Shown here: piece by piece, positions 24,003-33,335 of the stretch
Layout of the letters: each line of letters starts with the position of its first letter
Numbering within the stretch: position 1 is the first letter of the stretch
DNA from: Methylophilaceae bacterium
Lineage (GTDB): Bacteria; Pseudomonadota; Gammaproteobacteria; Burkholderiales; Methylophilaceae
Direction of reading: 5' to 3'
Assembly (NCBI GenBank): GCA_013141125.1
Contig: JABFRO010000001.1
Span: forward strand, 1,302,001 to 1,366,000
Length of the DNA stretch: 64,000 nucleotides
The notes under the pieces: generated by a model
What the model saw: only the letters and a program-made list of their open reading frames with translations
Database searches by the model: none
Told to the model about the DNA's origin: nothing
Position numbers and translations under genes: made by a program

Positions 24003-25445
24003 CTAGTCCTGCTGATACACCCAATCCAACAACGCATCCTGCGCCGCTTTGGTAGCCGCCGCTTGGGCATGATTCACCATAAACACCACCACCCAGCGCC
24101 TGCCCTTGGCATCCAGCACATAGCCTGCCAGCGAGCGCACACCGGATAGCGAGCCAGTTTTTAAATGTGCGCGGCCACGTACGGCGCTCTCCTGCAAGCG
24201 ACGCTCGGCCGTGCCATCTACCGCCAAAACCGGCAGGGAAGACATCAATTCCGGCATTACCGGGCTGGCATAAGCCGCCAGCAGCAGCTCACCCAGATGT
24301 TGCGCGCTGATACGCTCCTTGCGCGACAAACCGGAGCCATTTTCCAACACCAGTTCCGGGAAGTTCAGGTTCTTGCTCGCCAACCAATCGTGTATGGCTT
24401 TATCGCCATTGGCTTCGGTGGCGGGTACGCCTGCCCGCTCGGCGGCTATGGTCAGAAATAATTGGCGTGCCATCAAATTATTACTGTATTTATTGATGCG
24501 GCGCACAACATCCGCCAGCGTAATCGAGCTTTGATCCATTAATTTGCTAGCGTTGTAGGGCACGCTGGCCAGCCTTAACTGGCCATGCAAATTACCGCCC
24601 AATTGCTGCCAGATTTTGCGAAACAGATTGAAAGTATAAGTCGCGTCATCCTGCAAACTTAAATCCAGATACTTCTCACCGCACGCCACTGCAAACGAGC
24701 CGCTAAACGTGATTTCCGTTGTCTCGGCAGTTTGATTCCTTACCTTGTAATTCAACTGGCTACGCCAATCCGGGCAATCACCCTGCGTCAGCTGCAATTG
24801 ATTGATGACCTTGATTTCAGGTAAATCCGGGTCTGGCCGAATATTCACCTGCTGCGCGCCCGCCTCAAAACGAAAACTGGTGGATTTGAGGTTGACCAAA
24901 GTGGCGCTAGGCAGCGCGTTATAAGCTCGGTAGAGTTCCCCGTCAAACGCGCCGGGATCCGTATCATTTTGCGCAAAATAACTGCGATCCAGCACCAGAT
25001 CACCGCGAATATCCTTAACCCCCAGTTGCCGCAGATTGCCCAATAAACGCCAAAAATCCTCTGCCATCAAACTCGGATCGCCATTGCCCTTGACAAACAG
25101 ATTCCCCTCCAGCACACCGTTATTCAATACGCCATCAGTCAACAGCTCGGTACGCCAGCGATAAGCCGCACCCAGCAGCTCCAAACCGGCATAAGTTGTC
25201 AGCAGCTTCATGCTGGAAGCCGGATTCAAGGCTACATTGGCCTGATAATTGATTTGCGCCTGTGCCGCATCCACGCGCTGCAAAAATACCGAAACGCTGC
25301 CGAGCGGCACGGCCTCTGCCTGCAAAGCCTTAACCACAGTTACAGGCAATTGACCAGCATCGGCCCGAGCTGATGTTGGTGCAAGCCAACACAATGCGGC
25401 ACAAAGCAATAAAAAATGAACAGAAAAACGCATGGGCAAACTCAT
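24003..25445 (-). CDS. dacB: D-alanyl-D-alanine carboxypeptidase/endopeptidase (PBP4)
   Basis: A 480-residue periplasmic penicillin-binding protein of the S13 class. A signal peptide runs to about residue 29. The active-site motifs are SSMK in NPASSMKLLTTY near residue 82, SNN in KYSNNLMARQLF, and KTG in HLKTGSLSGVRSLAGY. It trims and cleaves peptidoglycan peptides. Another ATG lies four codons inside; neither has a strong ribosome-binding site, so the start is uncertain by 12 bases. Confidence 0.95.
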   Translation of the reverse strand: MSLPMRFSVHFLLLCAALCWLAPTSARADAGQLPVTVVKALQAEAVPLGSVSVFLQRVDAAQAQINYQANVALNPASSMKLLTTYAGLELLGAAYRWRTELLTDGVLNNGVLEGNLFVKGNGDPSLMAEDFWRLLGNLRQLGVKDIRGDLVLDRSYFAQNDTDPGAFDGELYRAYNALPSATLVNLKSTSFRFEAGAQQVNIRPDPDLPEIKVINQLQLTQGDCPDWRSQLNYKVRNQTAETTEITFSGSFAVACGEKYLDLSLQDDATYTFNLFRKIWQQLGGNLHGQLRLASVPYNASKLMDQSSITLADVVRRINKYSNNLMARQLFLTIAAERAGVPATEANGDKAIHDWLASKNLNFPELVLENGSGLSRKERISAQHLGELLLAAYASPVMPELMSSLPVLAVDGTAERRLQESAVRGRAHLKTGSLSGVRSLAGYVLDAKGRRWVVVFMVNHAQAAATKAAQDALLDWVYQQD

Positions 25446-25597
25446 AGGTAGAACGTGGAAAAATCAACAGATTATCAGGACGCAATGATAACCTGATTCC
25501 TTGCAAGTCAGCCGTGTAGCACCCAATGCTGCGTAAAACGCACCCCGGCGCTACTGAATGATAAAATCGCGGCTATTCTTTAAAATCGGTTAATTCC

Positions 25598-26518
25598 ATG
25601 TCGAAATATCTTACCGCTGCGCTGTATAAATTTGTCAGCCTGCCGGATTACAAAGCACTGCAAGCGCCTATTTTAGCGGCTTGCGCGCAGCATCATATCA
25701 AGGGCACGATTTTGCTGGCGAGCGAGGGCATCAACGGCACCATTGCCGGTTTGCCGGAGGATATTCACCAAGTGCTGCATATTTTGCGGCAAGACCCGCG
25801 CCTGGAAGATTTGCAACACAAGGAATCTTACGCTGAAGAACATCCGTTTTATCGCATGAAAGTACGTCTTAAAAAAGAAATCGTCACGCTGGGCGTAGAA
25901 GGTATCAGCCCGACCAAACAAGTTGGTATTTATGTAAAGCCAGAAGATTGGAACGCCTTGATTAGCGACCCGGAGGTGATTGTGCTGGATACCCGCAACG
26001 ATTATGAAGTGAGCATAGGCACATTCAAGGGCGCGCTTGATCCCAATACCACGACGTTTCGCGAGTTCCCGGATTACGTTAAAAATAATCTCGATAAAAC
26101 TCAACATAAAAAAGTCGCCATGTTTTGCACCGGTGGCATCCGTTGTGAAAAAGCCTCGTCTTATATGATGGAGCAAGGGTTTGCAGAGGTGTTTCATTTG
26201 CAGGGCGGCATTCTTAAATATCTGGAAACCGTACCCGAGACCGAAAGCCTGTGGCAAGGCGAATGCTTTGTGTTTGACCAGCGTGTAGCGGTTAAACACA
26301 ATCTGGAAGTGGGCGAATTTGACCAGTGCTATGCCTGCCGCCATCCGCTGTCTCCGGCTGAATTGTTAAGTCCGCAATACACGCCCGGTATCTCCTGCCC
26401 GTATTGCTACGACCAATTATCCGAACAAAAACGCGCCAGCCTGACCGAACGGCAGAAACAGGTGATTTTAGCTAAACAGCGCGGTGAGACGCATATAGGC
26501 GAAAAACAGAAAAAGTAA
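25598..26518 (+). CDS. trhO: tRNA uridine(34) hydroxylase (rhodanese-like)
   Basis: A 306-residue protein of the YceA/TrhO family. Order: an N-terminal acylphosphatase-like domain ([19 protein letters not shown]), a rhodanese domain with catalytic Cys in [16 protein letters not shown], and a C-terminal Cys-rich tail ([18 protein letters not shown]). TrhO hydroxylates U34 of several tRNAs with oxygen, giving ho5U. It is monocistronic with a strong terminator. Confidence 0.95.
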   Translation: MSKYLTAALYKFVSLPDYKALQAPILAACAQHHIKGTILLASEGINGTIAGLPEDIHQVLHILRQDPRLEDLQHKESYAEEHPFYRMKVRLKKEIVTLGVEGISPTKQVGIYVKPEDWNALISDPEVIVLDTRNDYEVSIGTFKGALDPNTTTFREFPDYVKNNLDKTQHKKVAMFCTGGIRCEKASSYMMEQGFAEVFHLQGGILKYLETVPETESLWQGECFVFDQRVAVKHNLEVGEFDQCYACRHPLSPAELLSPQYTPGISCPYCYDQLSEQKRASLTERQKQVILAKQRGETHIGEKQKK

Positions 26519-26546
26519 AAACCCCAATTGCCAAGCATTACAGCGC

Positions 26547-26579
26547 AAAAAAAAGACCCCGTTGCGGGGTCTTTTTTTA
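26547..26579. terminator. Bidirectional terminator between trhO and the peroxiredoxin
   Basis: An A-run, the stem AGACCCC/GGGGTCT with a 4-base loop and a T-run form a symmetric terminator that serves both convergent genes. Confidence 0.93.
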
Positions 26580-27086
26580 TTACAAAGCCGCTAAAACCGC
26601 CTCCACATTGGAAACTTCAAATTTGCTTGGAGCTTCAACGCCCAAATAGGTAACCACGCCATTATCAACGATGAGTGCGAAACGTTGGCTACGCACGCCC
26701 ATGCCTTTGGCTACCAGATCCAGTTCCAGCCCCAGACTTTTGACATAGGTCGCACTACCATCCGCCAACAGGCGCACCTTGCCGCCTGCTTTCTGTTCGC
26801 GTCCCCAGGCCGCCAACACAAAGGCATCATTCACCGCCAGGCACCAGATTTCATCCACGCCCTTGGCTTTCAATTCGTCATAATGACTCACATAGCCGGG
26901 AAGATGCTTGATGGAGCAAGTCGGGGTGAACGCGCCTGGTACCGCGAAAATTACAATTTTCTTGCCTTTGATCTCTTCCAGTACATTACGTGTTTGCGGA
27001 TTTAATGGGCAACCGCTGGCGGGATCAAACTCCAGACATTCATTTAGTACGCCTTCAGGCAGAAGGTCTCCAGTTTTGATAGTCAT
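26580..27086 (-). CDS. Peroxiredoxin (Prx5/AhpE-like, thiol peroxidase)
   Basis: A 168-residue Prx5-type peroxiredoxin. The peroxidatic Cys is in GAFTPTCSIKHLPGY, with the conserved Thr-x-x-Cys and later Arg (GVRSQRFALIVD). It reduces hydrogen peroxide and alkyl peroxides in the cytosol. A further Cys in DEIWCLAVND is at the usual structural position. The fur gene lies 110 bases upstream on the same strand, so shared oxidative-stress regulation is possible but not shown. Confidence 0.93.
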   Translation of the reverse strand: MTIKTGDLLPEGVLNECLEFDPASGCPLNPQTRNVLEEIKGKKIVIFAVPGAFTPTCSIKHLPGYVSHYDELKAKGVDEIWCLAVNDAFVLAAWGREQKAGGKVRLLADGSATYVKSLGLELDLVAKGMGVRSQRFALIVDNGVVTYLGVEAPSKFEVSNVEAVLAAL

Positions 27087-27197
27087 GATAATTCCTTGCT
27101 TGGGTAGTTAAGAAAACATGAGCATTGCACAAGCTGTTCCGCAAGTCAAAAACCAATTAAACCATTTATTAATCATGGCATTAACTCAAAAATTTAA

Positions 27198-27623
27198 TCA
27201 GGTTTTATAAGGGCAGGGTTGCTTGGTACATTCTGCATAGATATGCAGGGAGTGATCGAGAATTTTGAAGCCACGGCTTTCAGCGGCTAATTGTTGACGC
27301 TTTTCAATTTCCTCGTCTACAAATTCTTCCACGCGGCCGCAGCGGATACATACGATATGATCGTGGTGGCCACCCTGGTTTAATTCAAATACCGCCTTAC
27401 CGCCTTCAAAGTGTTGCCGCGCCAACAATCCCGCTTGTTCAAATTGCGTCAGGATGCGATAGACTGTGGCTAAACCAATATCATCGCCAGTGCTCAACAA
27501 AACCTTATAAACATCTTCTGCGGATAAATGGCGTTCTTTACTGTGCTCAAACAGACTGAGCACTTTCAATCTGGGCAAAGTGGCTTTAAGGCCAGCATTT
27601 TTGAGTTCGTCAGGTTCGTGCAT
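27198..27623 (-). CDS. fur: Ferric uptake regulator
   Basis: A 141-residue Fur protein. The winged-helix domain includes the recognition region IGLATVYRILTQFEQAG, and the metal site HHDHIVCIRCGRVEEF contributes His and two Cys. A second Cys pair is in ECTKQPCPY. Fur represses iron-uptake genes when loaded with Fe2+. It is divergent from bamE, a conserved neighbour arrangement in beta- and gammaproteobacteria. Confidence 0.97.
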   Translation of the reverse strand: MHEPDELKNAGLKATLPRLKVLSLFEHSKERHLSAEDVYKVLLSTGDDIGLATVYRILTQFEQAGLLARQHFEGGKAVFELNQGGHHDHIVCIRCGRVEEFVDEEIEKRQQLAAESRGFKILDHSLHIYAECTKQPCPYKT

Positions 27624-27699
27624 AGTTTGGTATTTGGCAGGCAGCTATTTAGAGAGGGGCTTGTCGTGGTATATTAACGCTATTTCCTACTAAAGTCAT

Positions 27700-28620
27700 A
27701 TGGTAATGCGCTATTTCATCGTCTTACTCGCTTTGTTACTCACCTCTTGCAGCTCTGGCCTGCCATCCATCAAGCCCTACAGAATGGACATCCAGCAAGG
27801 CAATGCCATCACTTCAAAAATGATGCTGCAATTGCGTCCGGGCATGACCAAATCCCAAGTGCGCTTTATTCTGGGCACACCACTAATCCAGGACAGCTTC
27901 CATATTGATCGTTGGGATTATTTTTACCAGATGCGGCATGATGGAAAAATCATCGAACAACGTCGCGTTATCCTGGAATTTGAAAAAGAAGCATTGACCC
28001 GTGTACGTGGTGATGTGGTGGCAAGCGGCAAACAAGATGCATTGGGAACAGTTGCTGAACCTACCCCTGTTGCCCAGCCGGAACAGAAAAAAAGTTGGGT
28101 AGATCATCTGAAGTTTTGGGAAGATGATAAAAAGCCCCAAGCCATTTATGTAGAAAAACCTACAACCGGCTCTACATCAAGCCCTCAGCAAGCCCCAGCA
28201 GACTTGGTTAATCCCATAGTGGCAACACCAGCGACCGTGGCCGTGCCTGAAGTGAAAGAAAAACCAGAGACCGAAAAACCCCTGCCACAAATAGATGAAG
28301 CCCTCAAACCGGTGGCACAGCCTGCAGAAATGCCAAACCAACCTGTGTTACCTAAAACTACGCCTCCCGTTAAGAAACAGGCGCCTCCTATTGGGCAAAA
28401 AATTGAAATAGTGCCACTCAACCCACCAGCTCCCGAGGCGGCAAAACTTCCAGCGCCAGCCCCCGTTCAGCCGGTAGTGGTTGCGCAACCCGCAGCCACA
28501 CCACCATCAATGGTGACACCGGCAAAAAAACCAGTGGCCACACCAAAAGTCGAACAAGAATTGCCACCTGAGGGCGCACCGGGTTATTTTGAGCGTTTGT
28601 TAGAAAAAATCGGTTTTTAA
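27700..28620 (+). CDS. bamE: Outer membrane assembly lipoprotein BamE with long proline-rich tail
   Basis: A 306-residue lipoprotein. The signal peptide ends at Cys17 (LLTSCSSG). The BamE/SmpA domain follows (about 20-115; QQGNAITSKMMLQLRPGMTK, VRFILGTPLIQDSFH, RWDYFYQM). Then ~180 residues rich in Pro, Ala, Lys and Val lead to a short conserved-looking end, PGYFERLLEKIGF. Most BamE proteins end near residue 115-150, so the tail is unusual and may span periplasm or peptidoglycan. BamE is part of the BAM complex that inserts outer-membrane proteins. A second ATG two codons inside is an alternative start. Confidence 0.93.
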   Translation: MVMRYFIVLLALLLTSCSSGLPSIKPYRMDIQQGNAITSKMMLQLRPGMTKSQVRFILGTPLIQDSFHIDRWDYFYQMRHDGKIIEQRRVILEFEKEALTRVRGDVVASGKQDALGTVAEPTPVAQPEQKKSWVDHLKFWEDDKKPQAIYVEKPTTGSTSSPQQAPADLVNPIVATPATVAVPEVKEKPETEKPLPQIDEALKPVAQPAEMPNQPVLPKTTPPVKKQAPPIGQKIEIVPLNPPAPEAAKLPAPAPVQPVVVAQPAATPPSMVTPAKKPVATPKVEQELPPEGAPGYFERLLEKIGF

Positions 28621-28642
28621 GTTTAAGAAAGAGTAAGTTGCG

Positions 28643-29440
28643 ATGTTAAAAATTGTGATTGCAGGATGCTCCGGCCGCATGGGACATGCGCTGTTAGAAG
28701 CGGTATTTGCTGATGATGAACTGGCTTTGTATAGCGCACTGGATCGCGCGGAAAGTCCGCAAATCGGCCGTGATGCAGGCGAATCTTTTGGCAAATCCGG
28801 CTCAGTAAAAATCAGCCATGATCTGGAAACGGCTTTGCAAGGTGCCGATGTGCTGGTGGATTTCACCCGCCCTGAAGCCAGTATGCAATATTTAGCGGCT
28901 TGCCAAAAAGCCGGTGTCAAAATGGTCATCGGCACCACCGGCTTTAATGCCGAGCAAAAAGCACGGATTGCGGCCGCCTCCAAGGATATTGCACTGGTCA
29001 TCGCGCCCAACATGAGTGTCGGTGTCACGCTGTTAATCAATCTGGTTCAATCGGCCGCCAAAGTGCTGGCCGAAGGCTATGACATTGAAATCATGGAAAC
29101 CCATCATCGACATAAAGTCGATGCACCTTCCGGCACTGCACTGCGTCTGGGCGAAGCAGCAGCTGCAGCCTTGGGTCGAAATCTGGCCGAATGCGCGGTT
29201 TATGGGCGCGAAGGCGTGACCGGTGAACGCAACGCCAATACCATAGGCTTTGCCACCGTGCGTGGCGGTGATGTCGTAGGCGACCACACCGTGCTATTTG
29301 CCGGCACGGGTGAGCGCGTGGAACTTACACACAAAGCGTCCAGCCGCGCCACCTTTGCGCTCGGGGCTTTACGTGCGGCCAAATTTCTGGCCGATAAACC
29401 TTCAGGCCAGTTTGATATGCAGGATGTACTAGGCTTATAA
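28643..29440 (+). CDS. dapB: 4-hydroxy-tetrahydrodipicolinate reductase
   Basis: A 265-residue enzyme of the lysine/diaminopimelate pathway. The N-terminal NAD(P)-binding loop is [12 protein letters not shown]. The substrate motif is [20 protein letters not shown] near residue 150, with catalytic His and Lys. It reduces the cyclic HTPA intermediate with NAD(P)H. It follows bamE by 22 bases and is likely co-transcribed with it. Confidence 0.97.
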   Translation: MLKIVIAGCSGRMGHALLEAVFADDELALYSALDRAESPQIGRDAGESFGKSGSVKISHDLETALQGADVLVDFTRPEASMQYLAACQKAGVKMVIGTTGFNAEQKARIAAASKDIALVIAPNMSVGVTLLINLVQSAAKVLAEGYDIEIMETHHRHKVDAPSGTALRLGEAAAAALGRNLAECAVYGREGVTGERNANTIGFATVRGGDVVGDHTVLFAGTGERVELTHKASSRATFALGALRAAKFLADKPSGQFDMQDVLGL

Positions 29441-29556
29441 GGAAGGGTAAGTTTTGTAAAAAAATGTAAGCCTCCTTGCCCCCTCCTCTTCGCAATGAAA
29501 TAATGTACGCTATTGGATACGTCCAATAGCTTTTTAGTTTTTTTAAAGCCTATACT

Positions 29557-29823
29557 ATGACGAATATTGACCTACTGGGTTTAGTGGCCACAGGCTTCAC
29601 CACCACCTCTTTTGTACCCCAAGTATGGGTTACCTGGAAGACCAAAGACGTAAGCGGTATTTCTTTACCTACTTATCTGATTATTACCATAGGTCTGTTT
29701 TTGTGGCTGGTGTATGGCATCTTAAAAGGCGATCTGCCTTTAATGATTGCCAACTCTGTCATGGTGATTTTAACCACGATCATTAGCGTGATGAAAATTT
29801 TATATAGCGAGGAAAAAAAGTAA
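29557..29823 (+). CDS. SemiSWEET family transporter
   Basis: An 88-residue, three-helix membrane protein. The PQ motif is in TTTSFVPQVWVTWKTKD, and the second helix contains GISLPTYLIITIGLFLWLVYG. This is the bacterial half-size SWEET fold, which forms dimers that move sugars down their gradient. The substrate is not deducible. A GntR regulator gene starts 6 bases after its stop and a PfkB-type kinase lies beyond, so a sugar-related role is reasonable. Confidence 0.9.
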   Translation: MTNIDLLGLVATGFTTTSFVPQVWVTWKTKDVSGISLPTYLIITIGLFLWLVYGILKGDLPLMIANSVMVILTTIISVMKILYSEEKK

Positions 29824-29829
29824 CTACCT

Positions 29830-30681
29830 ATGATGACAGACACTTCAGACAGCAATACACAAAAATCAACACGCAGTCAAAAAGCGGCTTCAACCAAAAC
29901 TCTGGTTGACAAGCTAATGCCCAACCGTGAAATTTCCGAACCGGTTTATCAGCAACTACTGCATCGCATTCTGGATCTAATCGCCTCCGGTGAAATTGGT
30001 GAGCGCAACAGTTTGCCCTCGGAACGTATGCTGGCGGAAAAATTGGCACTGAGCCGCACCACCGTCAAGCGTTGCTATGATGAATTACGCGCACAAAATT
30101 ACATTACCAGCCATGGCCGTGCCGGAGTCAAAGTTACCGCAAAAAGACCGCCGCGCTTGAGTCCTAAAATGGGCAAACTCAAAGGTTTTACTGAAGAAAT
30201 GAACGAGCTGGGGGTTGTGCCATCCACCCGATTGCTGGAAAAAACCATACAAATTGACCGCACCATTGCCTCCGTGTTTGGACGCCCGTCAACCGCTAAA
30301 TTTCTGCGCCTGGTGCGTCTGCGTTTGGGCGATGACATTCCCATGTCACGCGAAGTGGCCTGGTATGATTTGACCGCCGCGCCTGAATTGGCAGAATGGG
30401 ATGCCAACGGTTCGGCGTATCAATACTTGATGACGCACTGTAGCGTAGGCTTGGTGGAAGCCGAACAAACGATAGAAGCTATTTTAAGTTCAGAAATCGA
30501 GACCGAGTTACTCGAATTAGCGCCCAACAGCCCTTGTCTGCTCATCAAACGCAAAAGCTACAGCGCCAGCAAACAATTGATTGAGTATGTTGAAGGTACT
30601 TTCCGTGGCGATGCTTACGCTTACCGGGTTCAGCTGGACATGAATTTGAGTAGCGCCAAGTCAGAGCTGGCGATAGCTTGA
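29830..30681 (+). CDS. GntR-family regulator (HutC/UTRA type)
   Basis: A 283-residue regulator. The winged helix is at about 45-115 (LIASGEIGERNSLPSERMLA, LSRTTVKRCYDEL), followed by a UTRA ligand-binding domain (about 130-275; SVFGRPSTAKFLRLVRLRL, LLIKRKSYS). HutC-type proteins repress operons and release DNA when bound by a small metabolite. It is packed against the SemiSWEET gene (6-base gap), which suggests it controls or is sensed with that transporter. The ligand is unknown. Confidence 0.92.
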   Translation: MMTDTSDSNTQKSTRSQKAASTKTLVDKLMPNREISEPVYQQLLHRILDLIASGEIGERNSLPSERMLAEKLALSRTTVKRCYDELRAQNYITSHGRAGVKVTAKRPPRLSPKMGKLKGFTEEMNELGVVPSTRLLEKTIQIDRTIASVFGRPSTAKFLRLVRLRLGDDIPMSREVAWYDLTAAPELAEWDANGSAYQYLMTHCSVGLVEAEQTIEAILSSEIETELLELAPNSPCLLIKRKSYSASKQLIEYVEGTFRGDAYAYRVQLDMNLSSAKSELAIA

Positions 30682-30716
30682 GTTTTTTCGCGGATTAAAA
30701 TCAAGTGAGAATTGGA

Positions 30717-30743
30717 GGCGGGTTTCAAACCCGCCTTTATTTT
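30717..30743. terminator. Terminator between the GntR regulator and the sugar kinase
   Basis: GGCGGGTTT and AAACCCGCC form a tight hairpin followed by TTTATTTT on the plus strand, between two convergent genes. Confidence 0.75.
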
Positions 30744-30755
30744 GTATCGCAAAAT

Positions 30756-31694
30756 CTAAAATTGCGTTTTTTCCTTGAACGCCAGAAGCTGCTGACAAGT
30801 TGGCAGCGCATCCAAACAACCAGCACTTGCCGCAAGCAACGCCCCACAGGCATTCGCATTGATTAACGCTTCTGGCACAGATAGCCCATTTATCAATGAC
30901 CATAGCAAACCGCAACCGAAAGCATCGCCTGCTCCGGTTGCATCAATTTGCCGTATTGGCCAGGCAGGCTGAAAAATAATATTCCCGGATTGCTCTAATG
31001 CGATGCAACCAAACTCAGCCAAAGTCACCACCAGCAAATAGCCTTTCCAGCCCAATGTCCGAGCCAGGCTTGGCAATCGGCTACACCACAGCTGCGGTGT
31101 CATTTGTTCAGTTTCGGCCAGATCAAACATCGCAGCAGCTTCGGGTTCATTCGCCACCAGCACATCTGTCAGACCAAGCCATTTACCCTCACTCTTGCGC
31201 CATGGCGAAGGATTAAGATAGGTTTTAACACCGTGCTGTTTGGCGATTTCAAAAGCTCGCAAGGTGACATCCTCAGGCACTTCATATTGTGAGCAAACCC
31301 AACTTGCGGAAGCAATCGCGGCATTTTCCTGCTCGACATGTGCAGCACTTAACAGGGCATTCGCACCGGGGAAAACCGCAATCACATTTGCACCGTTATG
31401 GCCAATAAATCCAACGCCATATCCTGAATATTCGCCCAAACGCAGCACGTGGCTGGCACACACGCCCTCCACCTTCAGCCTATCCAGCATAGCATTGCCT
31501 GCCGCATCGTGGCCTGCCGCCAAAAACAATGAGACGCGCGCGCCTAGCCTGTGCATACCAACCGCCAGGTTCAAGCCTTTGCCCCCAAGCTCTGCACGCA
31601 TAGAAGTAGCCACAACCGATTCTCCTGCCGCAGGCAAGCGCTCCATCTCCATAAAATTGGCATGCATAAAACTACCAATAACAAAAATACTCAT
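30756..31694 (-). CDS. PfkB/ribokinase-family sugar kinase
   Basis: A 312-residue carbohydrate kinase. The N-terminal motif is LGGKGLNLAVGMHRLGA and the C-terminal signature is IDATGAGDAFGCGLLW, whose Asp is the catalytic base. The overall length and RbsK-like start (IFVIGSFMHANF) suggest a ribokinase-type enzyme, but the sugar substrate is not certain. It converges on the GntR regulator across a terminator. A glutamine amidotransferase gene lies 38 bases upstream on the same strand. Confidence 0.88.
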   Translation of the reverse strand: MSIFVIGSFMHANFMEMERLPAAGESVVATSMRAELGGKGLNLAVGMHRLGARVSLFLAAGHDAAGNAMLDRLKVEGVCASHVLRLGEYSGYGVGFIGHNGANVIAVFPGANALLSAAHVEQENAAIASASWVCSQYEVPEDVTLRAFEIAKQHGVKTYLNPSPWRKSEGKWLGLTDVLVANEPEAAAMFDLAETEQMTPQLWCSRLPSLARTLGWKGYLLVVTLAEFGCIALEQSGNIIFQPAWPIRQIDATGAGDAFGCGLLWSLINGLSVPEALINANACGALLAASAGCLDALPTCQQLLAFKEKTQF

Positions 31695-31732
31695 ACGCAG
31701 GTGCCTCTACTAACTTGGGCTAAATATACAGC

Positions 31733-32440
31733 CTATTGCGCCAACCCACTCAGCCAGCGCGTATAAACCGCTTCGGCAATCAAATTGAGAGCAGCTACGC
31801 GTGATTCGAGTTGGCTTTGAATTTCTTGCAAGGACTGCACTCCGGGGCTTGCCAGTGCTGCATTGACTTCATGCGCCCCCGCCTTGCACCAGCTTGCAAT
31901 CATCTCTGCCGTCATTTCAATATGGCATTGAAAAGCCAAATGCTTGCCTAACGAGAACGCCTGATTCTGACAATAAGCGCTGGATAATAAATGCGTAGCG
32001 CCAACAGGCAGGGAAAAAGTCTCACCATGCCAGTGAAAGCTCTGAAACTTGGCCAACGCACCAAACCAGCGCTTCGCTTCTGCATTATCGGCCACACTTA
32101 CCTCGCCCCAGCCAAACTCCTTGAGCGCATTTTTAGTGACGCTGCCGCCTAGCGCCTTGCTGATAAGTTGCCCACCCAAACAATGTCCAAGCAGTGGAAT
32201 ATCCGCCTCCACCGCCTCACGTATCAGCGCCAGCATAGGCGGAATCCACGGCAAATCATCATTCACACTCATGGTGCCACCCATTAACACCACAGCACTG
32301 AACTCGCGCACGGAAAGCGGAAGCTGCTCGCCCGCATCCACTTTCAGCAAACGCCAGGGAATATGTTTTTTATCAAAAAAATCAATCAGAAAACCCGCAC
32401 CTTCAGTCAAAGCGTAACGAAAAATAATAATTGGTTTCAT
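31733..32440 (-). CDS. Class I glutamine amidotransferase-like protein
   Basis: A 235-residue stand-alone GATase-1 domain. The nucleophile Cys is in LLGHCLGGQLISKALGG near residue 92, and the His-x-Glu pair is in FQCHIEMTAEM near residue 172. Such proteins are often labelled GMP synthase glutamine amidotransferase, but there is no synthetase domain. Its acceptor is unknown; hydrolysis of gamma-glutamyl compounds is one known role in the family. Confidence 0.88.
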   Translation of the reverse strand: MKPIIIFRYALTEGAGFLIDFFDKKHIPWRLLKVDAGEQLPLSVREFSAVVLMGGTMSVNDDLPWIPPMLALIREAVEADIPLLGHCLGGQLISKALGGSVTKNALKEFGWGEVSVADNAEAKRWFGALAKFQSFHWHGETFSLPVGATHLLSSAYCQNQAFSLGKHLAFQCHIEMTAEMIASWCKAGAHEVNAALASPGVQSLQEIQSQLESRVAALNLIAEAVYTRWLSGLAQ

Positions 32441-32498
32441 CTCTCCATCCTTTCCCTATACGGATTTGCAGTCAATTGCCTTTAAGTCCGACAGGCTG

Positions 32499-32966
32499 CT
32501 AGATAAACAAACTGACATCCGATTCACCGGCAAACTCAAAGAAAGTGGCGGCACCGCCGTATTCGATGCCGTCTATGAAATCCTCACGCTGAAAGTCGAA
32601 TAAATCCACCGTCATTTGGCAGGCAATAAACTTCACCCCGGCTTCCAGACAAAGATCACGCAATTCACCTATGGAGGCCACGCCTTTGGCAGCGATTTTT
32701 TGTTTCATCATGTAAGTCGCCATCAACTCCATGCCGGGCAAAGCTTGCACCAGATTGGGCATGGGAACGGGCATAGGCATGGCAGGATTGCCCAGCGGGC
32801 TGACTTTTAGATCGGAGATGTCCTTCTTCAGCAAGGCCAAGCCGTAGAAAGTAAAGAAAATAGAGACTTCATAATCCAGCGCTGCGGCAGTGGAGGCCAG
32901 AATGAAAGGCGGGTAAGCCCAATCCAGCGTGCCTTTGCTGGCGATCAGAGCGAGTTTCTTGGACAT
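32499..32966 (-). CDS. DsrE/DsrF/DrsH-like sulfur-relay protein
   Basis: A 155-residue protein of the COG2210 DsrE-like group. It starts MSKKLALIASKGTLDWAYPP. A conserved Cys is in GVKFIACQMTVDLFDF near residue 114, the place of the sulfane-sulfur-carrying Cys in relatives. The internal MPMPVPMPNL stretch is typical of this group. It may carry or transfer persulfide sulfur. ATG 32966 is preferred to a frame extension. The sulfate transporter genes lie just beyond the adjacent gap. Confidence 0.85.
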   Translation of the reverse strand: MSKKLALIASKGTLDWAYPPFILASTAAALDYEVSIFFTFYGLALLKKDISDLKVSPLGNPAMPMPVPMPNLVQALPGMELMATYMMKQKIAAKGVASIGELRDLCLEAGVKFIACQMTVDLFDFQREDFIDGIEYGGAATFFEFAGESDVSLFI

Positions 32967-33078
32967 ATTTTTAGCCTGCGAAGAAAAATGAATGCTGGTT
33001 ATTATACGCATGCCAGCGATACGCTAAAGCCTTGCGCTTGTGCAGGAAATTTTTACATGGAGACAGCAGCATCAAATA

Positions 33079-33096
33079 TGTTGTAAATTTACAACA
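33079..33096. promoter_or_regulatory. 18-bp perfect palindrome in the DsrE/leader gap
   Basis: TGTTGTAAATTTACAACA is fully self-complementary. It lies 113 bases upstream of the minus-strand DsrE-like start and ~250 bases before the plus-strand small ORF, so it could be an operator for either. No known consensus was matched. Confidence 0.5.
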
Positions 33097-33164
33097 CATT
33101 GTCTAAAAAAACAACAATTCAATCAAGTTAATAAAACTGTCATTTTCTTTTGTTATATTATGAA

Positions 33165-33335
33165 TCACATCACAACAGGTGTTGTTGATGTGGCTTTTAT
33201 TAGGCTGGCGCAAGCTGGCGTAACCAATGTCAAACAAGGTCGAGCTATCAAATTGCCAAAAGCAGTGCGGTGGCAGGCTCTAATTAACGGCGGTTCGGCA
33301 ATCCCGGACTGTCAGCATAAAAAGGATACCATCCC
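33165..33335 (+). other. Possible structured leader upstream of a 69-codon ORF
   Basis: CACATCACAACA and TGTTGTTGATGTG form a hairpin at about 33166-33191, just after an AT-rich TATATTAT. The next ~140 bases (to the ATG at 33336) are GC-richer and contain short repeated words (GGCTGGCGCAAGCTGGCG). I could not match a known riboswitch class by eye. The rest of the gap (33012-33164) shows only the palindrome noted separately. Confidence 0.3.
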
